Shown: positions 44,020 to 53,635 of the stretch, in pieces
Position numbering within the stretch: the stretch's first letter is position 1
Layout of the letters: every line of letters starts with the position of its first letter
Assembly: GCA_013368325.1 (NCBI GenBank)
Contig: JAACJK010000061.1
Coordinates: 641,893-705,892, forward strand
Source of the DNA: Ephemerocybe angulata
Lineage: Eukaryota > Basidiomycota > Agaricomycetes > Agaricales > Psathyrellaceae
Reading direction: 5' to 3'
DNA: 64,000 bases
Notes under the pieces: model-generated
What the model was told of the DNA's origin: nothing
The model's database searches: none
What the model saw: only the letters and a program-made list of their open reading frames with translations
Program-made: the position numbers and the translations under genes

Positions 44020-44420
44020 AACACATCTGCATGGGGGATGTCATCCCGAGGGACTTAAACGGTAAGTCTCATAGCATCTCCGCATCCATGTGAATATGCT
44101 AATCTGGAGCGCAGAAAATCGGTGGATTTGCCATAACCGACCCCAACGGATGTCTCACAAGTCAAAATGGACTGCGGCCGTGTATCATCACCACCTCGAA
44201 CTCATTCAAATCAGCGATGACGGTCTCATGCACCTCGCTGTCAGACCCAGGCTCACTTACGCGCAGCTATCCAAGTACCCTACGCTAGACTACGAAGTAA
44301 TTAATGAATTGTGGATTATCAAGTCATCTCATCTCCTCTGACGTATGCCGCCCTCGATGACACTACGTCAAATCAAATACGTTTCTCAAAACAATCATGA
44401 CGGAATGGAGAGCCGTAAAC
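44020..44420 (+). repeat. Duplicated block Y, right copy
   Basis: Aligns with the minus strand of 3200-3620. It shares the splice-donor-like 'ggtaagtctcata', ENRWICHNRP against ESWWICQNRP, HKSKWTAAVY, ELIQISDDG and DYEVINE. This copy lacks the extended C-terminal frame found on the left. Confidence 0.6.
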
Positions 44421-44592
44421 TAACGTGGGGATGGACCACATCGAATCCGATGTTGCCAACTTCTGCTTGGGCTATGCACCAGTGACTGACCTTTTACGCT
44501 ATGTACGTCGGCTCCCCCTCTCTCACGGAGTCTCACCCGCTTCCAAATCTGATTTCCCCGCTTTCGTGATTGTCGGCAGCGCGACACCGGTG

Positions 44593-45780
44593 TTTTCATT
44601 ATCATTATTTTCAAGCTTATCCCATTCAGGAACAGCTGAGCCTCAGTGCGAAAATCTCCACACTAAACGAGGCACCCATTATCGAGTTCACTGGGCAGTG
44701 GTGTGTTTATTTACGCCACCTCGTCTCGGGCCAATCATCTCCTCTGTGTGGTAAATTCCCTGAGTGCGGATGAGATCCCCGACTCCACGAAGTGAGAGGA
44801 GGGTTCTGTCGGCGCCAAATGTATGCATCCTCTGTCATTGGCATCTACGCCTGGGAAAAGGCCTCCATTCCGAGAAGGGCTGTGCAGGGCTGTGCGGACG
44901 GTGACATCATTCCATATCCGATCCCCGACTCCTTCTGGAGGAGCTACAAAACGTAACCTGCCTCTGTAGTTTGAGATGGTAGGGCCGCTTGCGTCATCTG
45001 CTACTAATATCGAAGCTTGTCTCTTCCTCCTCCATCCTGTCTCTCGAGCTCTCTCGCCGCTTTTAAGTTCACGCATCGCAGCAAACTAGTTCTGGCTGCA
45101 GCAGTTTTTTCCACCATTTGTGAGAGAATGGTTTAATCGTTTTGACTTCTGGCATTCGAGTTTCCAATATCGTTTATCGAGAGTGAGTCTTATTCACACG
45201 TCCCCGTCGTTCACGCTCTCTGCAGTCAACCGTGGGGACATTCCTCCAGCACGCTTGTACAAAATCTTCAATGTATCATCCTCATTGTTGACCTACTCGT
45301 AAGAGTCGTAACTACTCGTAACCCTGTCTGTTACCGAACTTCGCCGTTATTGTGTCTTGCAATGCAGCTGATGTAACCTCTTCATCGATTCATTTCACTC
45401 GCTTTGCTATCGTTTCTACCAAGTTTCTCCATACCTCGAACATTGCTATGTTACGCAGCTTATCCAACGTCTCCGACCGTTTGACGATTTCCCGACCACC
45501 GAAGGCGCTGATGCCTTACAACAATCATTTAGTGTTGGAGCGAGGCTGCAGCCCCTGCTACTGATCGCGTTGAGCATGCGTACGGAGGTGTTGGCTATAC
45601 AGACTTGAAGCATGTATGCGAGCCTTTTCTGTCCCTGCACCTGGTTTGCGGCGATAATCAGAATTAACGGAGCGAGCATACCGAATCGGAGTCGGGGACT
45701 GGTGCTCGTTAGAGCGCCGTTAGGATCTCGTTCTCCGCTAGGTCCGCCCATTCGGTTCAACATCTGGCAGCACACGGAAT
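44593..45780 (-). mobile_element. 5'-truncated, diverged remnant related to the LINE at 7481-13570
   Basis: 44595-44685 aligns colinearly with the LINE 3' end at 7487-7580: 'cattatcattattt', then 'tccc-ttcaggaac', then 'cccattat-gag' at equal spacing (about 78 bp between first and last anchor). About 1.07 kb further, near 45660-45700, weak similarity to the LINE RT region around 8540-8580 occurs at the same distance from the tail. It is on the minus strand, like the intact element. It sits exactly where the right X/Y duplication has about 1.3 kb not present in the left one, consistent with an insertion after duplication. Coding capacity is lost. Confidence 0.5.
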
Positions 45781-46610
45781 GTGACTGATGGCAGTATGGT
45801 ACATCATGTCACTCTCTCACCCGGTTATATGTCACAACCTGCTCTTTCCTTTTCTCCACAACTGTTTCACCCCATTCTTTTTTTCCTGTCCACGTTATTT
45901 TGTCTTGTCGTCGTCTTCGTCTGCTCTAGAGCGAGGGTGCTGTGCGTACGACCCTGGGCACTTTCATTGCCACTCCGTACACTGACCTTCACATAGTCTT
46001 ACCTGCCTCAGCGATCGTCGACAGATACACACTCCCATTGAGCTCAACATGTCGCCACTCAGGGTTAACGTTCGTCGCTCCTCACCCATTACAAATAAAA
46101 CGGTACGCTTAGTATTATACTTTACTCTTCACTATCACGACGAGCTCACTTTGATGCCCAGACATACTTCCTTTTCCAGATTGCCACGGCACGGCAATGG
46201 TGTTGACAATCTCGGGTGCACCGAAACAGTACTCCTTCGCTCGGCTTCGAGCTCATGCCAGCACACACTCCTACAAGTACCTGCGCCTGTCTGAGCCAGC
46301 CGTCAGTCCGGTACGCATACCGCTCCGTCTTCTACATCGTATTATCTCACCCACGCTCGTCACTCACCAGGTACCGTCGTTGCACTCGTATCCCCACGTC
46401 AGATATCGGTAAGTTCACCTAGCTCGTTTAACGCAAATTTGCTTGCTCATACATGCATGCCCTTTATTCAGACTGTGATACATGAGAGCCGTGGCCAAGG
46501 TACGTACCTCTCGTTCTATTCCCGGCTCAGCGCTGATATCTTACCTCGTCTTGGTGGAGAAGGAGTCGTTGGGCGTGGAGTGTTGGACGTGCGTTTCTGA
46601 GCATTCTGCT
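45780..46610 (+). repeat. Duplicated block X, right copy
   Basis: Plus-strand counterpart of 2060-2870 minus, with the same ordered landmarks ('gtgactgatggcagtat', a pyrimidine tract, 'gagctcaacatgtcgcca', 'cagtactccttcgctcg', 'caccaggtaccgtcgtt', 'gttgggcgtggagtgttgg'). It begins right after the LINE remnant. Confidence 0.65.
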
Positions 46611-47806
46611 GACTTGCGCTCGCATGCGCGTGAGGTCTGGGTGCATGCGTGGGGTTCGGTGTTCGGTGTTCGGTGTAGGGTGCTGAACTCACTCGGTGAG
46701 TTTACTCCATTGATTTGGATTGATTGACTGTCGACTCAATAGCTAGCAGGGCATAGCTTGTGCGCGCTCGTGTAGAGGTACATTTGTATCCTTAATTTTA
46801 TGATTTAGATCTCTGATTGTTCTCGATAGTATGCGCATTTTTGAATGTGTTTTGCTGGGGTATCGTCTGTCCAAATCCTCGCTTCCGATGCACGCCCGAC
46901 CGCATGCCAGTGGACTTGCGTTACTACTTACATTTGATGTACAGTAGCCAGACTCCACCGTTGCGTAGATAGTGTGCGAGTGAGATATCTCGCCAGGGGT
47001 GTGTCTGTGTGACTTAGGTGAGATTCTGACATGGATATGTGAGAACAAACTGTGCTCGCTGCATCGGGGTGACGCGTTGCTTCGCGTTGGCTCGGCGCCG
47101 AGTCCGGAAGAGGTGGTGGACTTGGCGGACGAGGGGCGGGTTTGACATATGATCGGCCATGCGGTGTGGATGCGCTACGGTCCGCGATATACACCGGACT
47201 TGCAGCATAGCGTTATCTCGATTGAGCACGAGGCGCGTCAGGCCGGAATGGGATGTATGGCTGAGTTCAGCGAGCCTGAGCGAGGGATCCGTGGACTGAC
47301 TATCTCAGCCAGAGTGAAAGCTGGCAGGGCGTGTCTGAGGCGTAGGCAGTGGATACCCTGAGATGGAGGGGTGGGGAGAATTCTCATGAGCGCTGCATTG
47401 GCGTGAGTCGTTGCCCAGCGCCGAGCCCCTGGTGCGCTCGAGCGGGCGTGCGAGGTGCGGGGCTTTACTAAATGTATGAACACAAAATGCAGTGAGTACT
47501 TTGCATTGAACTACGAAGTTCGTAGAATGCTATCTCGACTGAGCGCCTGAGCGGGAGGCGTCTGGCTGAAACGGGATGCCGATTCCCACGTCTATTTGTT
47601 GTGCGGCGTGCTCGAGGTCGGCGATGGCTTGCTCTTGACCACGACGTCGCTCAGTAGCGTGTGCGTCGTCGCATCGCGTTGACGGGTCCTGGTGTCCCTC
47701 CCTCTCCCCTGCTCTCATGGCGCCCCCGCAGCCCCTACGTCACAGCCTCGGTGACGATGCTCGACGGCATCGACACGTCTTTGCTGCATCCCATCCGTTC
47801 GACACG
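46611..47806. other. No supported gene; upstream flank of MPDU1 copy 2
   Basis: 47570-47640 matches 4675-4740 ('ttcccacgtctatt', 'gttgtgcggcgtgctcg', 'ggcgatgg'), so the duplicated segment starts upstream of the MPDU1 start codon. The rest has only short open frames. Confidence 0.4.
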
Positions 47807-48728
47807 ATGACGGCCATCACCCAGAATCTGCCTTGGTTTGTGAAGGATCTCGGTGTCTCCATCGTCGGAGAGGTGCATTCGGGTAGAGACTCGAACCTCG
47901 AAACGTCGCTGACTGTCGCTCTACAAATGCTACACCAGCCTGGTTGAAAACTTGAACGTTCGCGACGTTCCTTTTCCTTATCTGAAGTATGCACTCTCGA
48001 AGGGGCGGGGGGTTGGAATCGTGGTGGGCGGGTCAATCATGAAAGTACCTCAGAACCTACTCGGTGCGTCGTATGCAGTTCAAGTCTATGTGTCCCGCTC
48101 ACACCTTTCCTAATTCCCAGTCATCAACGGATCGTCCCGGGTCCGCACGAGGCCTTTCTCTGCCCTCATACGTGCTCGAAACCCTCTCGTACGCGATCAC
48201 ACTCGCCTACATCGTCCGGAACGCCTTCCCCTTCAGCATCTACGGCGAGAACCTCTCTACTCGCCCATCCTGAACAAACTCAACTCCTCACGGCTCCTCA
48301 CGACCGCCGTCGCTGCCGTGGGCACCACCTACGCCCTCAGCGTCATATCGAAAGACACGCTCCCCCTCGCACAGCTCGCGACGCTCCCGCTGAGCCTCAT
48401 CTCCAAGTTCCCGCAGATCCGGCGCTTTCCCACCGCGAAGGAGGTCGGCGACCCGCTCGTCCAGGCCGGATTCCTCCTTGCCCTCGCCGTCAACGCCGTG
48501 CTCGCGGCCCAGATGTACATGTACTGGGGGAAGCATGAGGAGAAGAACGTCGAGTTGAAGGTGTTGGGAAACGGGTCGAGGCCAGAGACGCCCGTTGGGG
48601 AGGGGCTCGGTCCGATCTCGGATTCCATCGGAAAAGAGAGAGCGTTGGGAGGATTGTCTGAGCCGATTGCGAGTGGTGTTAGGACCCCTCATACGAGGAC
48701 GGGTACACCGACGGGCAGGAAGGATTAG
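47807..48728 (+). pseudogene. MPDU1-like pseudogene, right copy
   Basis: Better preserved at the N-terminus than the left copy: MTAITQNLPWFVKDLGVSIVGE, then a CYTSLVENLNV segment whose acceptor has changed from ctag to ctac, KYALSKG, GVGIVVGGSIMKVPQNLL, and an intron ending at a CCCAG acceptor near 48119. It continues SARGLSLPSYVLETLSYAIT and PFSIYGENL. A deletion of about 43 bp relative to the left copy, between CTCT repeats, shifts the frame at about 48256. Sequence resumes in frame as TTYALSVISKDTL, LPLSLISKFPQI, then lacks the QNAREQSTGQLSAFAV block and ends AQMYMYWGKHEE plus a Thr/Pro-rich tail to the stop. The lesions are different from those of the left copy, so the two decayed independently. 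Confidence 0.75.
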
Positions 48729-48947
48729 GTGTGTTTACGTACCATAATTAATTTCTTTGTATCGAGGCCCGTGTGTGTTCCAGCTCGAAAGAGGGTCGGA
48801 CGATGGTGTGGCGCTACATCGATCTTATCTCTGTGAATGACGGCGCTGGGCGCTTACCGTCGAGATACCTTCTTGTGCTTCCCGATTTTGCGCTCACACA
48901 ACATCCTTTCAGCGATTTTTCCATTCTCCGCCCCCCTTCATTACTGA

Positions 48948-48989
48948 CCCCGGCGCGCAGAGGGACTGTATGTCCTCTGAGCGCCGGGG
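48948..48989. repeat. Perfect-armed GC-rich hairpin
   Basis: 'ccccggcgc' (48948-48956) pairs with 'gcgccgggg' (48981-48989), with an inner 5-bp arm 'agagg'/'cctct' and a 10-base loop. It lies in a noncoding stretch. Confidence 0.8.
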
Positions 48990-50475
48990 CCGTGGGGGCT
49001 ACTACTGACTATTACATGCGGGTACGGCTAGGGCTATGCGAAGGGAGGTTCACAGCGGTGCGACGACGTGGGTGTCGAGCGGCGTGTGCAAGACTGACGC
49101 GCGCGCAGGGACAGGTGGTGCTTTCGCTAGTGCGATGGCTGTGGCGGCACGGCGAGCGGGCGGGTGTCGATCCAGTCATGCTTCGCGGCGGTGGTGACGC
49201 ATAGGGTGCCGGCAGTGCAATGGGTGTGACAGCGTGGATAGTGGGAGGGCCGGGGTCGATCCAGGTATGTGTCACGGTGGTGGGAAGAGTAGGGATCGAC
49301 GGTGCACGACGTCCATTGGGACCTGCGCCCGTCGTCGCTTTCGGGGCTGGCAGCGTGGTGGCCAGTGCGCCGTCGGCATGCAGAGTGGGGAAGTGCTACG
49401 CCAAGCGCGAGCGCGGTGGTGGTAGGTAATTGGGAGGTAATTGCTGCATCACGTCGCAGCGGGCGGAAAGGAAAGAGGCGGCGGTCCATCCAACAGTCGA
49501 TGTATTGAGGTCTGCGAGGGGCCATTGGTCGCGCAGGCGGGGGTGGTCAGAGGCGCGAGCGGTGAGCGGTGTGTGTGTGCCGTAGAGATGTCGGTCTGCA
49601 GGCGCATGAGGAGAGGAGTAAGACCCGCGATTGATCATACCTGACGAAATTGGTCAGGTCTAGGGCTACGAGTCAGGTAAAATGGGACATACGAGGATGT
49701 GGTCGATGCGTATTCGACACTGAACTCGCTGGGATCGGCGGATATGATATCAAATGATATCTTACTCTGAGGTGATATGACGTCAGGTCTCAATTCGTAA
49801 GTCGGAGAATGGGGACTTACAATATTTGACGCCGAGTTCACGGGCGAGGAAAGCTCTCTGGCATGTGGGATTCGAGACTGAGAATATGTGTCAGTGCTTA
49901 ATCCATTTGTCAGAAGATGGACTTACATCGGGTTATGGTCAGGGCTACAAGGGTGGCAACGGGCGTCGAGGATGGGAGGACGGATGGGCAAGGACGTGAC
50001 GGCGGGTCGACATTTACGAGGGGTGGTGGAACGGGTGAGTCCTCCCAAGCTATATACCCTCCCGGTGTTGACACTATTTGGTCATTCCTTCGGGAGCGTG
50101 ACTCGACTTTGTTGATTCTCGTTCAACAAAGTCTCGGGGATATGTCACGGAGAGTCGGCAAGCGCTAAGCAAACGTAACGACATTCTCGTCGCTTTCGCT
50201 GCCCAGTTTCATTCTTGCTTGTACTTCGACGTTCACACCCAGTCCCCTGAATAAGTATATTTTCATACGCCTACTCATTGTTCTAATGCGACTCCAGAAG
50301 ATGGAGGAAGACGCAGGTGCGCGCCCGATGGGTGACTTAGCTTCGGGGGATCAATTGCCCGCAGGACATCGCCTGCCCTGTTCGCGTCCCGTTCTGAGCT
50401 CCGGATGCTGATGAGGCAATTCTGTACTCCGTCTATTCCCATTCTTTCCCACAACCCACCACCTTCCTCCTCTTA
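48990..50475. other. No supported gene; GC-rich with small imperfect repeats
   Basis: Imperfect repeats such as 'gtcgatccag' with 'cggtggtg' at 49166-49196 and 49255-49283. Open frames on both strands look compositional. A 'gatatgatatcaaatgatatc' stretch lies near 49739-49760. Confidence 0.4.
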
Positions 50476-50979
50476 CCTTCTCCCTCCATTACCTTCCTTC
50501 TCTACTCGGTGTTCTTCGACGGGTCTTTGCTATTCAAGGTGAGTCCCACCTTCTCAACGCACTCCATACAGAGAGTTGACCCTAGGGCGTTCTTCCATCG
50601 CAAATCCTCCGTCAGCACCCAACTCGTTCGTCGTCCCCTCGCCAACCCCGCTCACGGGATTCATTTCTATCGTGTCAGGGCAAAATCGACGTGGAGACCA
50701 TGGTCTTCAGCTGCACTTCACTCACACCTTCCTAGACTCGCAGCTCCGGATCGGCGCCCATTTGTCTCTGATACCTGGCGGCTCGACTCGCGACTCTGGA
50801 GGGATATTCGCTCACCTTGGCGGGCGGGAATTTTCGGTGTGTTGCCATGTCCTTGCCTGACGCATGCAAGCTGACCTTGACCACCTCGCTTGGCGGATGA
50901 ATCTCTGTCGTGACTTCACCATGCTAGCGCATTCAAGCATTCCTCGGCGACCATTCCCTATATCACCAATATATCACGG

Positions 50980-51240
50980 TGTAAGGAACGCGCGATGGCT
51001 GCGTAGCAGCCATGCGCGTACCTTCATGTGATCAGTAGGACCCTGAACGAATAGTCTAGAAGTTTCCCGAGATCGGACCGGACACGTATATATCTACTGT
51101 AGGCTACATCGTGTTCAGCAGGTTATCCTCACCCACCTTCCTTCCCCTCAATACCAGTTTATTTCTCTGCGACGACGACGAGCTATCCGACAAGAGGTTA
51201 CGATACCCCCTTCGCACTCAAGCGTCTTCATGCGCTTACA
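50980..51240 (+). repeat. 5' LTR of the TRIM element
   Basis: 261 bp, offset by 914 bp from its identical partner. It contains a hairpin ('atggctgc' / 'gcagccat' with GC-rich flanks, 50990-51017) and a TATATAT at 51088-51094 that could be the U3 promoter. The identity with the second LTR extends two bases beyond the LTR end by chance. Confidence 0.85.
51088..51094 (+). promoter_or_regulatory. Candidate TATA box in LTR
   Basis: TATATAT within the 5' LTR, about 150 bp before its 3' end; the same motif recurs in the 3' LTR near 52002. Position fits a U3 promoter, but no start site can be read from sequence alone. Confidence 0.35.
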
Positions 51241-51893
51241 ACTGGAGCCCACCGCGAGGGGGTTCTAACCTTTCTTGGAGACGCTCTCGTCGTTCGCCAC
51301 GTTCCTTACCAACACCAACTCGTCCATTTACCAACCTCCAACGCTCGTTCAGTTCATCCCCCTTCGACATTCCCTCAGTCACCGGCCATCAACCGCTCAC
51401 TCCGGACGCTGTTCCCCAGCCCGTCACTCCCGCGTCATCACCACGGCTCACGTATGCCATCGACCAAGTCGCATCCATCTTGAATCGCCAATAGCCCACA
51501 CCTGCAGGCCAAGTTATCAAGTCAGAAGCAAGTCAGAAGTATCGAAGCAATTTTACGAAGTTTACGGGCCACGAGTGCCACACAGTCAGTCACCAGTCTG
51601 CGCAGGGCAGAGTGCATCAAGATCGACAATCGACATGTTGAAGAAGTACCCCGCCGCGTTGTCACGCTAGAAGAGACGTCCTCAGCTTCCATTCGATGGC
51701 CTTCACCTTCCCCTTTATCACGGTTCACCATCACCATTCTTTTGCTATCCCCTCGTTCGGCATCAACCTCAAGCAGTCTGCAGTCACATTAAGCGCCCAT
51801 CGAAATCAGCCAACCGACCTTCGACTTTATCGTAGCCGCATCGCTCGCTGGTGTCACACTGACCTAGAGTCAGTATGAGAAGTTCCTGGGAGA

Positions 51894-52154
51894 TGTAAGG
51901 AACGCGCGATGGCTGCGTAGCAGCCATGCGCGTACCTTCATGTGATCAGTAGGACCCTGAACGAATAGTCTAGAAGTTTCCCGAGATCGGACCGGACACG
52001 TATATATCTACTGTAGGCTACATCGTGTTCAGCAGGTTATCCTCACCCACCTTCCTTCCCCTCAATACCAGTTTATTTCTCTGCGACGACGACGAGCTAT
52101 CCGACAAGAGGTTACGATACCCCCTTCGCACTCAAGCGTCTTCATGCGCTTACA
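51894..52154 (+). repeat. 3' LTR of the TRIM element
   Basis: 261 bp, identical by eye to 50980-51240, preceded by GGGAGA and followed by the ACGG target-site duplication. Confidence 0.85.
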
Positions 52155-52680
52155 ACGGCACCCTCATGCCTGGTTTGCAAATCGATTGGAGCCGCCTCCG
52201 GAGTCATATATGTTGTGACTTCGTCACCGGTGACCCCGGTACGTACATCCTTTCGACTCGCACGCCATCCACATTTTGATTGTATTCACAGCCCAATGTA
52301 CTCTCCCTCGCTGAGCTGGACGGTCGCACTAACGACACGGTACGTCGTCACTCATGATTTTGCTTGGCCATCTTTGACGAGGCCTAGGCGCGACGGCGTC
52401 CGGGGATATTGTGTAACTACTCTCCTCCTCACATGTACGACATAGCCATCATCTCGATCGCGGGATGAATTTATATCGTGACTTCGTCATCCGTGTCCTC
52501 AGGTACGTATCTCGATTTTCCATCACACTATGCGCTCTCAATCCCATTCATATTCCTACCCTACTGCCGACCACATCGCCGCCCACCCTCGCACAGAATA
52601 CAGTGGCGCGTTCCCGCCTTTTAGACCATTCCGGTCGCCGGATCCATCTGTGTCGTGACTTGATGTCGCCAGGTCCAATC

Positions 52681-53635
52681 TTGAATAGACCGAACTCGAA
52701 TGCCACGGTTCTCGACGCGCGCCACCTTGGCCTCACGACATCGACACTCATGCAATGCTTTCCCTCAATTTCCGAGTCATGGATCTATGTCGGTCGGCAG
52801 GTGAGTGTCAATTGACTCTCTACGCTAATTATACTCTGACTGTAGTTCCGTGGAAAATAGACTTCATCAAGGGCCAAGCCCCGTGCTCAATATGGTAAGC
52901 ACAAAATAAGTATAATACACCGAGATGTTTTCTCATCTTTCCTCTTTACCTTTCCTTTGAATGTCACACAGGTACGTAACCTTCCTCTCAAAATTGCTCC
53001 AATCGGACCTTGATTTATGACACCGCGTCTCATAACGCGCCGACCCGAGCACACGTGTATTTCTCGGGACTCACACCGCCTTAACCTTGTCTCATTCGCG
53101 CCCGGCACCATCGGGGAAGCAATGATTGAGGTAGATTAGAGTTATTACGGGGCTTCCGTCTTGGTTCCGATGTGTGTGCTAGGTATGTATGAACCAGACG
53201 TCAGCAGCTGTAGGGGCATCGCATAAGGCCCGAAACATTAGGTGAAGTACCGCAGGCTGGGCCCGCTGTTACCTCGAGCCAGTCCTAGATGGCTGTTCGA
53301 TATTCAGGTCAATGTATGTATGTATTACTTACCTTATGCTGTAATTAAATTGCTTTTAACGTCTATTTGGGGACTGAGGATGATATTGAATTTTCGCTCA
53401 ATTAAGCGCCCAGGGCATCTATTAATTGCTACTCAATTTGCAGACTTACTGTCACTTGACAGTTGAATGTGGGGCCTTAGAAAACATGTAGTAGTTGGCT
53501 CATAGCAAATACAACACATGTATCTGATGCCTTGGACATCCATAAGTGGGCAAGATTGCAATGTGAAAGCTGCGTAGGTGCGCACACCGCTTGCCTCATT
53601 CCATAAACTCAACTTGGATGCAGAATCATGACAAT
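52681..53635. other. No supported gene; transition to subtelomeric satellite
   Basis: AT-rich in part (53290-53460). No coding or RNA gene is recognised. The last unique sequence before the tandem array. Confidence 0.4.

Larger units (their letters stand above)
50980..52154 (+). mobile_element. Compact LTR retroelement (TRIM-type), 1175 bp, noncoding
   Basis: Two 261-bp LTRs (50980-51240 and 51894-52154) are identical by eye and flank a 653-bp interior. Each LTR begins TGTAAG and ends CTTACA, the TG...CA ends with inverted terminal repeats typical of LTR elements. ACGG occurs immediately before (50976-50979) and after (52155-52158), a 4-bp target-site duplication. Two bases after the 5' LTR, TGG starts a candidate primer-binding site; the purine run GGGAGA (51888-51893) abuts the 3' LTR as a candidate polypurine tract. 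No gag, protease, RT or integrase frame is present, so it depends on proteins of another element. Identical LTRs imply a recent insertion. Orientation on the plus strand is inferred from PBS/PPT placement. Confidence 0.85.
50640..52680 (+). repeat. Five diverged copies of a 'ggat-at-tcgtgacttcgtca' module, split by a TRIM element
   Basis: Related 30-40 bp motifs lie near 50657, 50896, 52197, 52465 and 52640. Typical forms are 'ggatgaatctctgtcgtgac', 'ggatgaatttatatcgtgac' and 'ggatccatctgtgtcgtgac', several followed by 'ttcrtca' and a 'ggtacgta' donor-like motif. Spacing without the TRIM insertion is roughly 120-270 bp. They may be exons of a decayed repetitive gene or an old satellite. Confidence 0.45.

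Noticed and set aside
50980..51260. Duplicated short gene (identical N-terminal peptide at 51111 and 52025)
   Set aside because: The identical frames are inside the two LTRs of the TRIM element, so the duplication is explained by LTR structure.
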